NCBI GenBank assembly: GCA_020634155.1
Contig: JACKCI010000001.1
Coordinates: 992,001 to 1,056,000, forward strand
Reading direction: 5' to 3'
DNA from: Anaerolineales bacterium
GTDB lineage: Bacteria > Chloroflexota > Anaerolineae > Aggregatilineales > J027
Length of the DNA: 64,000 nt
Below, piece by piece: positions 26,995-35,204 of this stretch. The position numbers and the translations under genes were made by a program. Position 1 is the stretch's first letter. The number at the start of each line of letters is the position of its first letter. Below the pieces are notes generated by a model, which saw only the letters and a list, made by a program, of their open reading frames with translations, made no database searches and was not told the origin of the DNA.

Positions 26995-29168
26995 GCTTTG
27001 TCTCCTGTCAACATCCGTTCTTCATTTTCAACTTCCCGCAACGATAGACCCACTAGCACAATTCCCACCACGGCTACCACCAGCCGATTGAGCCAATAGT
27101 CATCCATACTGAGACTTTCTGGTTTCAGATAGGGTTGATAAGGCCATAGCCAAGGCTGAAAATAGTTCAAAGGATAGGGCGCAACATTCGGCGGCAACAG
27201 CAAATCGCCCACGGCAACCATCCCAAACCACACCAGCAACACCGCCACCATTGCAAACACGGGTACCCGTGAGCGAATGCTGATATAGACCGCTAGACCA
27301 CCCAACATCAACATTGGCGGAATCCAGCGCACCAAGGCCAAAACCCATTGGGCATCCTGCGTTATCCACACCGTGAGCAAAGCACCCCCCATTGCAATAA
27401 TGCTTTGAATCGCCACAATCACCAGCAAGCGTTCCAGCAATATCCAGAAAGGACGGCGCGGGCAGGCCATCAATATCTCTAGGGCGCGGTCACTATCTGG
27501 TGTCAGAGCAAATGCGGCCTGAAAAGCCACCGCCAACGGCACAATGATTTCCACCAAACGGCGGGTATCGGCAACGTCAAAGTCACTGGTAAATAGCGTT
27601 AGAACCAGTAAGCCCACACTAGCAAGCGGAGCCACCCAGCCCAACAGCCGCCAACTGACCGCCCATGCGGGTTGACGGGGGCGTGTATAGGCCGCAATAC
27701 CCATTGAGCCAATCAATGCCAGTGCCACCAACCCCAAGGCAACCCCACTAAACCATGCCCAAGGTCGAGTTGCGGGAATACCCACCGCAAATTGAGTACG
27801 GTGTATTCGACTGGCACAGGCGGTATTCGGTGGTACAGCGGGGTTGTCTAGAAAGCTAATGACAATACCCATTGAGCAGGCGTTAACACCATTGAGGACG
27901 ACATGCCCCGTGCGTGGGAACTCCACCACATAACCATTAGTTAGCGTCTCGGCTGCGAGATATGCATAGCGTGGTGGTGTAGCGGTATCATATTCCCCCG
28001 CCAAAAGCAGCGTTGGAATATCACTCACAATTGACTGATTATCAATCGGGTTAGCAACAACCTCCCCTAGCCATTCATGACACAATTCCCTTGAGGTGAC
28101 AGAGAGCATAGGGCGATAGGGGCGTGGCAAGGTCTCATACACCGCTTCAAGACCTTGCCAATCCACAAATGGAGCCTCCTCACTGCACATCACCGATAAC
28201 GCCATACCATGTACGGCATTGCTACGGGCTACCGCATCAACCAAGCGCTCTGATAGCTCATATTCGCCATGCTCAAGGTCGTCCAGCAGTGACGGCAGCA
28301 GGGGAAAAATGCTCTGGTCGGCAATGAGTTGATAAAGACCAGTCTGTAGCGCATCACCATCCAAAACAAACGGTTCGTCGTTGATGACAAGCTCAATCGG
28401 TTCATGCTCCAATTGGGCAAAAAGCCGTTCATAGCGCCCCTGCAAATCGGGATAGACCAGAGTGCAAAGTAAGTCATCATGGCAGGCGTCGAAGAGCTTA
28501 TACAGCATTGGTTCAATTCCCAACGCCTCATCAAGATACAAATTGGCATTGGGCGGGAAGACTGAATCGAGGATAGCGCTCCGAACTCCATCGGGATAAT
28601 CGCGCATAACGACCAGCCCCAAGCGTGTGCCATACGATGTCCCCCATAGATTCCAGCGTTCAATGCCAAGAGTCTGCCGCAGCATCTCCACATCAGCGGC
28701 GTTTTGGGTGGTAGTATAGGCTGCCAAGTTAATGTCTTGAGCCGTTAGCGCGGCATAGCAGGCCCGCATATCCGCGACATAATCTAATGACTGGTGCGGG
28801 CAAGCCAAACTGGGTTGGGAAGCACCACTGCCGCGCTGGTCGAGATAAATGAGGTCGCGCTCTTGGCGAATGGCCTCAACCAAGGGGGTATCTACTGAGA
28901 GGCCCACTGCCCTACCCCCCGGCCCACCAACCAACACTAAAACAGGGTCAGGCAATGGATTCTCGGCGGTACTGCGAACAATACCAACCATGAGACGGAT
29001 GGATGGCCCCTCTGGATGGGCATAGTCTTCTGGCACAGTGAGATACCCGCATTCATGTTCTTGCCAGTTGGCTGGGCAAGGTGCTGGCTCCCAACGCGCT
29101 GGCTTGTTATCTTGAGCAGCCACAGGACTGACCATAAACAGTAGCAGGCCCAACATCAGCCTTCTCAT
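26991..29168 (-). CDS. exported alpha/beta hydrolase fused to ABC-2-like membrane domain
   Basis: The 725-aa protein has a signal peptide (to about residue 19), then an alpha/beta hydrolase of the tripeptidyl/prolyl aminopeptidase type (about 25-460): GGPGGR oxyanion motif, DLIYLDQRGSGAS, nucleophile Ser178 in GTSYGTR, LLLAGEYDTATPP and GHVV with the His. The remaining 260 residues contain about seven membrane segments and SDRALEILMACPRRPF, the same kind of block as in ABC-2 permeases. Such a fusion places the hydrolase outside and the membrane part in the exporter. ATG 29168 overlaps the upstream stop by 4 nt and has GGGAG upstream. Confidence 0.88.
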   Translation of the reverse strand: MRRLMLGLLLFMVSPVAAQDNKPARWEPAPCPANWQEHECGYLTVPEDYAHPEGPSIRLMVGIVRSTAENPLPDPVLVLVGGPGGRAVGLSVDTPLVEAIRQERDLIYLDQRGSGASQPSLACPHQSLDYVADMRACYAALTAQDINLAAYTTTQNAADVEMLRQTLGIERWNLWGTSYGTRLGLVVMRDYPDGVRSAILDSVFPPNANLYLDEALGIEPMLYKLFDACHDDLLCTLVYPDLQGRYERLFAQLEHEPIELVINDEPFVLDGDALQTGLYQLIADQSIFPLLPSLLDDLEHGEYELSERLVDAVARSNAVHGMALSVMCSEEAPFVDWQGLEAVYETLPRPYRPMLSVTSRELCHEWLGEVVANPIDNQSIVSDIPTLLLAGEYDTATPPRYAYLAAETLTNGYVVEFPRTGHVVLNGVNACSMGIVISFLDNPAVPPNTACASRIHRTQFAVGIPATRPWAWFSGVALGLVALALIGSMGIAAYTRPRQPAWAVSWRLLGWVAPLASVGLLVLTLFTSDFDVADTRRLVEIIVPLAVAFQAAFALTPDSDRALEILMACPRRPFWILLERLLVIVAIQSIIAMGGALLTVWITQDAQWVLALVRWIPPMLMLGGLAVYISIRSRVPVFAMVAVLLVWFGMVAVGDLLLPPNVAPYPLNYFQPWLWPYQPYLKPESLSMDDYWLNRLVVAVVGIVLVGLSLREVENEERMLTGDKA

Positions 29169-29956
29169 GCCAGTTCTCCCACCCACCAATCTTCATCTCC
29201 GCCAAGCCACAGCGCCACCATCCCCAACCCAGCGGCAAGCATCAGCAGGAAGGGGCGAGCCGAAACGGAGAGTAGGTCGGGTGCATTGAAAAACGCGGCC
29301 ATATCGGAATGGACAAAGACCCACAACACAAAGCAGGTCAGGGCGCTCATCATGGGGTCGCGGGTAAACACGCCTAAGCAGAAGGCTAATGCCGAGAGAA
29401 AGGTCATCGGCACCAACCATGCCACCACCAAAGGCCATAGCGACAGGCCACTTTGGATCATGACTAAGGTCACGCTGGCTGCCAAGCCAAGCGCCAAGTT
29501 GAAACCATACACAAGCGTCAGGCGGGCCAGCAAGACCACACGAGGCGAAACAGGCATCGAGAGCAAAATCTCCATGGGCGGGTCAACGACGGGGCCATAG
29601 ATGAAGGCGACCCCTGCCGCCGATACCAAGGGAGCCAGCAACGCCAAGGCTTGGGCCGAGGAAGCCTGATATTGAGCAATGGTCACAAAGACCCCCAGCG
29701 TCATAATCAGCAGCGATGCCAACCAGATTTCGCGCCGCACCACCCGTATCTGCGCCTTGAGAATTAGCCATAGCTGTCTCCAATAGGATTGTTGTGGGGC
29801 GGACGGCATCTCAGCTACAAGGGCCGCCAAGCGTGGGGCAGTAGTGACAAGCGGAACATCACGCAATTGCTGGATAAGCGGAAATAAAGCCTCGGCCTCC
29901 TCGGTTGAGCCAAGGTCTTCCTCTAATAGTCGGCGTAAACGGTCTTCAGGCTTCAT
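29165..29956 (-). CDS. multi-pass membrane protein with ABC-2-like motif, sigma-linked
   Basis: The 263-aa protein has a charged cytoplasmic N-terminus (about 1-70) without a zinc motif, then about six hydrophobic segments. The stretch DPPMEILLSMPVSPR is the same ABC-2 permease-like motif found in the two following genes. As the gene directly after an ECF sigma factor, overlapping it by 11 nt, it might also bind and restrain the sigma factor through its N-terminus. That is inference. ATG 29956 has GGAGG six bases upstream. Confidence 0.75.
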   Translation of the reverse strand: MKPEDRLRRLLEEDLGSTEEAEALFPLIQQLRDVPLVTTAPRLAALVAEMPSAPQQSYWRQLWLILKAQIRVVRREIWLASLLIMTLGVFVTIAQYQASSAQALALLAPLVSAAGVAFIYGPVVDPPMEILLSMPVSPRVVLLARLTLVYGFNLALGLAASVTLVMIQSGLSLWPLVVAWLVPMTFLSALAFCLGVFTRDPMMSALTCFVLWVFVHSDMAAFFNAPDLLSVSARPFLLMLAAGLGMVALWLGGDEDWWVGELA

Positions 29957-30500
29957 GGCTATCCTCCATGGCATGGCGCAAGCGTCGCAAGCCCAAACTC
30001 AAGCGCGATTTAACTGTCCCCAAGGGAATTCCCAGCACCTCGGCAATTTGGTCAAGTGGCAACTCTTGGTAGTAACGTAGGACAATCACCTCGCGCTGAT
30101 GGTCGGGGAGGGTTTGCAACAGGGTCAGCACATCATGGGCAGCTTCGGTCTGCACCAAGCCCTCCTCCACGCTTGTGGTGGGTTCAGTCATTAAGTCAAG
30201 AACCTCATCATCTACCGATTGGGTGCGACGGGTGTCGGCCTGTTTCATGTGGTTACGGACAAGGTTGGTGGCAATGGCATATAACCATGCCTTAAAGGGA
30301 CGTGGGTATTGATAACTGTCGATGCCACGCCACACCCGCAAAAACGCCTCTTGTACAAGGTCTTCACTGAGCAAACGGTTGCCTCCTGTCAAGCGGTATA
30401 CATAGCCGATCAAGGCATCATGATGGCGCTCGACTAAATTCACCAAATCTTGTTGTTGGCCCTGCTGAACACCGAGAGCCAAGGCTTCATCTGAAAGCAC
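29946..30500 (-). CDS. ECF-type RNA polymerase sigma factor
   Basis: This 184-aa sigma factor has region 2 (LVQEAFLRVWRGIDSY, typical region 2.2-2.4) and region 4 (LPDHQREVIVLRYYQELPLDQIAEVLG followed by GTVKSRLSLGLRRLR). It starts at GTG with AAGGAG eight bases upstream and heads a run of four overlapping or closely spaced genes for an ABC-type membrane system. A possible own ECF-type promoter lies just upstream. Regulation probably responds to envelope state through the next gene product. Confidence 0.94.
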   Translation of the reverse strand: MLSDEALALGVQQGQQQDLVNLVERHHDALIGYVYRLTGGNRLLSEDLVQEAFLRVWRGIDSYQYPRPFKAWLYAIATNLVRNHMKQADTRRTQSVDDEVLDLMTEPTTSVEEGLVQTEAAHDVLTLLQTLPDHQREVIVLRYYQELPLDQIAEVLGIPLGTVKSRLSLGLRRLRHAMEDSHEA

Positions 30501-30521
30501 CGTCGGTTCTCCTTAGCCTCT

Positions 30522-30548
30522 GATACAACCTTGTACCCAAAAAGTTCA
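30522..30548 (-). promoter_or_regulatory. possible ECF-type autoregulatory promoter
   Basis: On the minus strand TGAAC (30544-30548) is followed after 17 nt by GTATC (30522-30526), which resembles the GAAC / GTC-like halves of ECF promoters. It sits 22 nt upstream of the sigma gene. Similarity to the site before the second sigma gene at 47179-47214 supports it weakly. Confidence 0.35.
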
Positions 30549-30588
30549 CGCGAAAAACGGTATAGTTGAAGCAAAAGGAGATTTTGCG

Positions 30589-31389
30589 ATGCCCCAAACA
30601 ATCGCCAATGGTGTGAACTATTATTATGAGGATAGTGGAAGTGGCCCTGAAACGCTGGTCTTTGCTCATGGCCTGCTGTGGAGTGGGCGCATGTTTGATG
30701 CTCAAGTCGTGGCGTTCAAAGACCGCTATCGTTGCATCACCTATGACTTCCGAGGACAAGGCAGAACTGAGGTGACCGCTGGCGGGTATGACATGGATAC
30801 CCTTTACGAGGATACGGTTGCGCTTCTAGAAAGCCTAAAAGCCACCCCTTGTCATTTTGTTGGCCTTTCGATGGGTGGCTTTATCGGAATGCGAATCGCC
30901 ATTCGCCGCCCCGAACTGCTCAAGTCCCTCATTCTGCTGGAGACAAGCGCCGACCCCGAACCCAGCGAGAATATCCCCAAATACAAGCTGCTCAATATGA
31001 TTGCCCGCTGGTTTGGCTTTAAGCCTGTCACCAAGCCCATCATGAAAATCATGTTCGGGCAGAAATTCCTAACGGACACCACCCGCCCTGAACTCTACGC
31101 GGAGATGGTACGCCAGCTCCATGCCAATGACCGCATCGGCATTACCCGCGCTGTGATGGGTGTGATTGAGCGCCAAGGGGTCTATGACCAGATTGACCAA
31201 ATCAAGACCCCTACCCTCATTTGTGTTGGTGATCAAGATGTGGCAACCGTCCCCGCTAAGTCTGAACGCATGAACGCCCGCATCCCCAACTCACAGTTGG
31301 TCATGATTGCTGGGGGTGGGCATACCTCCTCAGTGGAGGAACCGGAGGCCATCAATCAAGCTATCACCAGTTTCTTATCAAGCCTCTAG
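30589..31389 (+). CDS. alpha/beta hydrolase
   Basis: The 266-aa cytoplasmic protein is an alpha/beta hydrolase of the 3-oxoadipate enol-lactonase/esterase type. It shows VFAHGLLWSG (oxyanion region), CITYDFRGQGRTE, nucleophile Ser in GLSMGGFIG, acid Asp in CVGDQDVATV and His in GGGHTSS. The substrate is not predictable. The ATG follows AAAGGAGATTTTGCG. It is divergent from the ECF sigma gene, and its 3' end overlaps the convergent methyltransferase by 12 nt. Confidence 0.92.
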   Translation: MPQTIANGVNYYYEDSGSGPETLVFAHGLLWSGRMFDAQVVAFKDRYRCITYDFRGQGRTEVTAGGYDMDTLYEDTVALLESLKATPCHFVGLSMGGFIGMRIAIRRPELLKSLILLETSADPEPSENIPKYKLLNMIARWFGFKPVTKPIMKIMFGQKFLTDTTRPELYAEMVRQLHANDRIGITRAVMGVIERQGVYDQIDQIKTPTLICVGDQDVATVPAKSERMNARIPNSQLVMIAGGGHTSSVEEPEAINQAITSFLSSL

Positions 31390-32925
31390 TAGTGCTGCCT
31401 GAGCCAACCACTTCAGACTCCGACTGATTTCAGCTTGCACAATCATCTGAATCTGGTCGGGGTCTTCAATGGGTTGGCCCTGCTTGCGGAAGGTAAACTC
31501 ACCCGCCGCTACCAATTCTTGCATAGAAGCCAAGAGCGCGGGTTGGTCATGGGTACCATCCAGACGCTGCATTAACCGATGGGCAAAGGCATCTAACTTC
31601 ACGCGCTCATGGCGCAGATTCGCCACATAGCTACCCGATTCACTCTGATAACGGGCAATACGGCTGGCAAGGGGTTTATCACTCACATCCAACGTAAACG
31701 GCAGCGATGCCGAATATAGGCTGACGAGGCGTTCACTGTAGCAAAAAGCCTGCATGAGATTATGGGCCAGCACCACTCCATCTTCTTCCCCTATATCTTC
31801 CAAGAAAGCCATAAAAGGTATAGGCAATGGCGATACTTGCATCAGGTAATCCATCACAGAACAAGTTAAGGGATGGTTGGTGACAAAGCGTACCCCAGCA
31901 GCAGTCTGATAAGCATGAGCATCGGGATGCTCTGGGTCAGGGGGGGAAACCTGTGCAGTACTGGCTACTGCCAAGCGCATCAAGATACTCGGTTCCAACC
32001 GTCGGCTGATGGTCAGATCGTCATGAACCAACAAGGTACGCCGAAAGGTACGATTACGGGCAAAATCCATATATTGCTCATGGTCTATCATGCTCTTGGA
32101 CACGCCATTCATGTAACCCACCATCGACTTCGGGAAATTGAAGGGAAACATCGTGGAAAACTCAGCCTCACCCAAATATTGCAGGCCATGTTGTCCGGCG
32201 TGGTGGGCAAATTGATGGAAGTACACCGCATCATGGCAATCCGCCAATTCGCCATGCAGGAGCGCCCCAACATGACGCGGCTGGGTCTCCTCAATCATAC
32301 TCTCCAGCATGGTATCATACATATCAAAAAAGGCGGTATAGGCTGTATTCTCTCCAGCTTTCAAGCCAACCGACCATTCATGGATAAGTTCGCGGGCAAG
32401 CGTGAAGCACTCTTCAGGGTCATCGACATCTTGAATACGATACAGCATCATCTCCCGCGCCACCCCAAAGAAGTGCCAACCGGGGTAGACATCATAGCTG
32501 ATATACGCCACGCCTTGACGCGCAAGGTGTCGCTTACAGGTCGCTAACAGTGCATCTTTGATGGGGTCAGGTATCCACGAGTACACACCATGGGCAATGA
32601 TATAATCAAATTGCCCTAACGTCTCATCCACCTCCATAATATCAAGATGTCGAAAGGTGATATTGTGAAGGTCTAGTGCCGTGGCGGTGGCTTGGGCTTC
32701 CTCAATCTGCCTAGAGGAATAATCAATCCCGACAAAAGTGCTATTCGGCAACGTATAGGCCATCGGGATAAGGTTACTCCCACTGGCACACCCAATCTCC
32801 AAGACCCGACAGTAGTCAGTTGGCGGCGGATTAAGGCCGAGCAAGATGGCGGGTATCGCCAAGCGGTCAGGGTGGGTGTGGTAATGGCACAAATTGGGGT
32901 ATAAAACGTCATTGTAATCCGTCAT
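31378..32925 (-). CDS. SAM methyltransferase with methyltransferase regulatory domain
   Basis: The 515-aa protein has an N-terminal class I methyltransferase (about 40-190) with motif I VLEIGCASGSNLIPMA, FVGIDYSS, and DYIIAHGVYSWIPD. The middle and C-terminal parts match the methyltransferase regulatory domain (MethyTransf_Reg), with HGELADCHDAVYFHQFA and the winged-helix-like tail. Related bacterial proteins modify proteins or surface structures; the target here is unknown. ATG 32925 has AAGGAA upstream. It is divergent from an exported hydrolase gene. Confidence 0.85.
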   Translation of the reverse strand: MTDYNDVLYPNLCHYHTHPDRLAIPAILLGLNPPPTDYCRVLEIGCASGSNLIPMAYTLPNSTFVGIDYSSRQIEEAQATATALDLHNITFRHLDIMEVDETLGQFDYIIAHGVYSWIPDPIKDALLATCKRHLARQGVAYISYDVYPGWHFFGVAREMMLYRIQDVDDPEECFTLARELIHEWSVGLKAGENTAYTAFFDMYDTMLESMIEETQPRHVGALLHGELADCHDAVYFHQFAHHAGQHGLQYLGEAEFSTMFPFNFPKSMVGYMNGVSKSMIDHEQYMDFARNRTFRRTLLVHDDLTISRRLEPSILMRLAVASTAQVSPPDPEHPDAHAYQTAAGVRFVTNHPLTCSVMDYLMQVSPLPIPFMAFLEDIGEEDGVVLAHNLMQAFCYSERLVSLYSASLPFTLDVSDKPLASRIARYQSESGSYVANLRHERVKLDAFAHRLMQRLDGTHDQPALLASMQELVAAGEFTFRKQGQPIEDPDQIQMIVQAEISRSLKWLAQAALLEA

Positions 32926-32949
32926 AAGATTTCCTTGGAGGCTCAATAC

Positions 32950-33750
32950 ATGCTCAGTAAAGGTTGGCTCACACCACTCTTGATTGTGTGCCTATTGCAC
33001 CCATTGGTCAAGACCAACGGACAAGATGAACTTAAACCCACTTACCCTGACATCCGCTATGTCGAAGATGGGGATTACAGCCAAAAGGTCGATATTTATC
33101 TACCAGAGACCGACAATGAAGCGGCACTACCCACCATTCTGCTCCTACATGGTAGCGGGTATACCAAGTGGGATATGGAACCCCTCGCGGCCTATTTTGT
33201 AGCACAGGGTTACGCAGCTATCGCTGTTGAATATCGCAGCCGACGCGAGGTGTTCATCAATGATCTATTCTGCGCCTTGGCATGGACACATGCTGAAGCT
33301 GAGACCTATGGTTTTGATAGCACCCGCCTGATTGTGCTAGGGCATTCGATGGGGGGTTATGGGGCGGCGGCTTTGGGGATTGTCGATGATACGGCCCCCT
33401 ATATGGAGGAATGTCCACACACTCTCCCCGAAACTGACCGCCTCCAAGCTGTGATTTTGTTTGGAGCTGGAGCCGATGAGAGCATCATGCCCCAAATTGA
33501 CGGCAACGAACCGCCATTTTTGCTGGTACATGGAGACAAGGATACACGTGTGCGACCTGCGATTGCCGAGAGTCTTGTCAATGCCCTTGCTGATGCCGAA
33601 GATGATGTCACACTAGTCATCCTGCCGGATGTTGGTCATTATTTCACCAACCCCACCAGTGAACCCGGTCAACTCGCCATTGAAGCCGTTGCCACCTTTT
33701 TAGATAACCTTGAGGAAAAGACACCATCCCATGAAGATAGTAACGATTAA
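32950..33750 (+). CDS. exported alpha/beta hydrolase
   Basis: This 266-aa protein begins with a hydrophobic signal segment (about 5-22), followed by an alpha/beta hydrolase of the BD-FAE/esterase type. LLLHGSGYTKWD is the oxyanion region, LGHSMGGYGA carries the Ser, VHGDKDTRV the Asp and PDVGHYF the His. The ATG at 32950 has TTGGAGG eight bases upstream and is preferred over an in-frame TTG at 32935. It overlaps the GNAT gene by 20 nt, so the two are translationally linked. Confidence 0.87.
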   Translation: MLSKGWLTPLLIVCLLHPLVKTNGQDELKPTYPDIRYVEDGDYSQKVDIYLPETDNEAALPTILLLHGSGYTKWDMEPLAAYFVAQGYAAIAVEYRSRREVFINDLFCALAWTHAEAETYGFDSTRLIVLGHSMGGYGAAALGIVDDTAPYMEECPHTLPETDRLQAVILFGAGADESIMPQIDGNEPPFLLVHGDKDTRVRPAIAESLVNALADAEDDVTLVILPDVGHYFTNPTSEPGQLAIEAVATFLDNLEEKTPSHEDSND

Positions 33751-34237
33751 CGAAGCCGACCTTGAACGCTATTGGGCCTTGCGCCTAGAAGCACTTAAAA
33801 CCAGCCCAGAGGCCTTCGGGAGCGATTATGAAACTGACCAACATCTCCCGTTAGAGCAAGTGCGGGAGCGGGTGAGGGGCTTCCATAATGAGAATTTCGT
33901 GGTGGCGGCTGAACTGGATGGGCAGTTGCTCGGCATGGTCGGATTTCTGCGGAACCATCGCATCAAGACCAAGCACAAAGGCTTTATTTGGGGTGTGTAT
34001 GTGCGTTCACAAGCACGGGGTCAAGGGGTTGGGCGTACCTTAATGGAAGAAACCCTCCGCCGCGCCCGCCAGATGGAGGGACTACTCGCCGTCCATTTGG
34101 CGGTGGTCGCTACCAATACCAGCGCCAAGGCTCTGTATGAATCGCTTGGATTCAAAGCCTATGGTCTGGAACGGCGAGCGTTATTGGTCAATGGCACCTT
34201 CTACGATGAGGTGTTGATGGAGCTTGACCTCGATTAA
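33731..34237 (+). CDS. GNAT-family N-acetyltransferase
   Basis: The 168-aa enzyme has a GNAT fold: WGVYVRSQARGQGVGRTLMEE is the acetyl-CoA pyrophosphate loop (R/Q-x-x-G-x-G/A), and the motif B end VVATNTSAKALYESLGF is characteristic. The acceptor substrate is unknown. The start at 33731 lies within the end of the upstream hydrolase gene, with AGGAAAAG before it. Its last codons overlap the convergent nucleotidyltransferase-like gene by 4 nt. Confidence 0.9.
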   Translation: MKIVTINEADLERYWALRLEALKTSPEAFGSDYETDQHLPLEQVRERVRGFHNENFVVAAELDGQLLGMVGFLRNHRIKTKHKGFIWGVYVRSQARGQGVGRTLMEETLRRARQMEGLLAVHLAVVATNTSAKALYESLGFKAYGLERRALLVNGTFYDEVLMELDLD

Positions 34238-35166
34238 TCGGCGGCTGAGGCAGCAGGGTCATTGAGCAAGCCATGGGCTTCAAGGCGGGCATGGTAGCGT
34301 TCAAGCGTTGCCTGCCCGTAGCTGATAAAATGCCCTTTCACTTGGTGTTCATCAAGTTGGACTTCGCTCGCAGTCAAGAGTTGGGGTTGAAATTTGCGGA
34401 TTTTGCGCTGCATCTCCCAGCGTTCTAGGGCATCACCCCAGCGCCCGCCAAATAGCCATTCTAAGCTATGCTTCAGCCAGCGTCCAAGGAAGCGGGGTTG
34501 CTGGTCAGGTTCTTGATAAAACACACCTTGCGCGTTGGGTAGCACGACCTCTGTCCATTGATTGGCATCGCGCATTTGGTGATACCACCTATGCCCAACT
34601 ACTGGCACCATCTGAGTAATTTCGTGAGCCATAAAGAGATGACGCTCATCTTGAGCAAGGGAGTTCTCTGCCAGCACATAATTGGGGCATAGCACCACCC
34701 CCCACAACTTGGTAAGCCGCACCAGCATTACCGCAAAGAGACGCGCTAACCAGACCCGTCCCTCACGCACCACCAATAAATAATCAAGGTCATCGTCGGT
34801 ACTGCCAGCATTGCGAACCGCCAAGGCACCCGTCAAGGCTACCATCTGCACAAAGGGCAAATAGCCAAGCCATACCCCATAGCGACGGGCCTGCCTCCAT
34901 AGGTGCTGCGAAGCGACTTCACGTTGGCGGCGAGCCTCGAAAATAGACCCACGGCCCACGATAGCATAACAGGTAAGCGACCCCACCTGTTCCCTAATGA
35001 GCCATTGCGCCAAATCGGGAGAGGGCTGTGCCAACGTCTGCTGAACTTCAGCCGCTGTCGCTCGTACCTCAATCAGATAATAGTGGATTTCAGCCGCCGT
35101 CATGGGAAAACTAAAGACATCCCCATAAAACAGGGTGCGGACAATCGCCCGTTCCAGTGCGTTCAT
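34234..35166 (-). CDS. nucleotidyltransferase-like protein
   Basis: This 310-aa protein has an N-terminal winged-helix-like region (AIVRTLFYGDVFSFPMTAAEIHYYL), then a nucleotidyltransferase-like motif, GALAVRNAGSTDDDLDYLLV, with the spaced Asp residues of the G-x-x-x-R...D-x-D pattern. The C-terminal half is basic and helical. It may transfer a nucleotide to an unknown acceptor. The ATG at 35166 follows AGAGG at nine bases. No clear partner gene is adjacent. Confidence 0.7.
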   Translation of the reverse strand: MNALERAIVRTLFYGDVFSFPMTAAEIHYYLIEVRATAAEVQQTLAQPSPDLAQWLIREQVGSLTCYAIVGRGSIFEARRQREVASQHLWRQARRYGVWLGYLPFVQMVALTGALAVRNAGSTDDDLDYLLVVREGRVWLARLFAVMLVRLTKLWGVVLCPNYVLAENSLAQDERHLFMAHEITQMVPVVGHRWYHQMRDANQWTEVVLPNAQGVFYQEPDQQPRFLGRWLKHSLEWLFGGRWGDALERWEMQRKIRKFQPQLLTASEVQLDEHQVKGHFISYGQATLERYHARLEAHGLLNDPAASAAD

Positions 35167-35204
35167 CAATGCCAACCTCTGTGCTATCAGATTACAAGCA
35201 ATCG

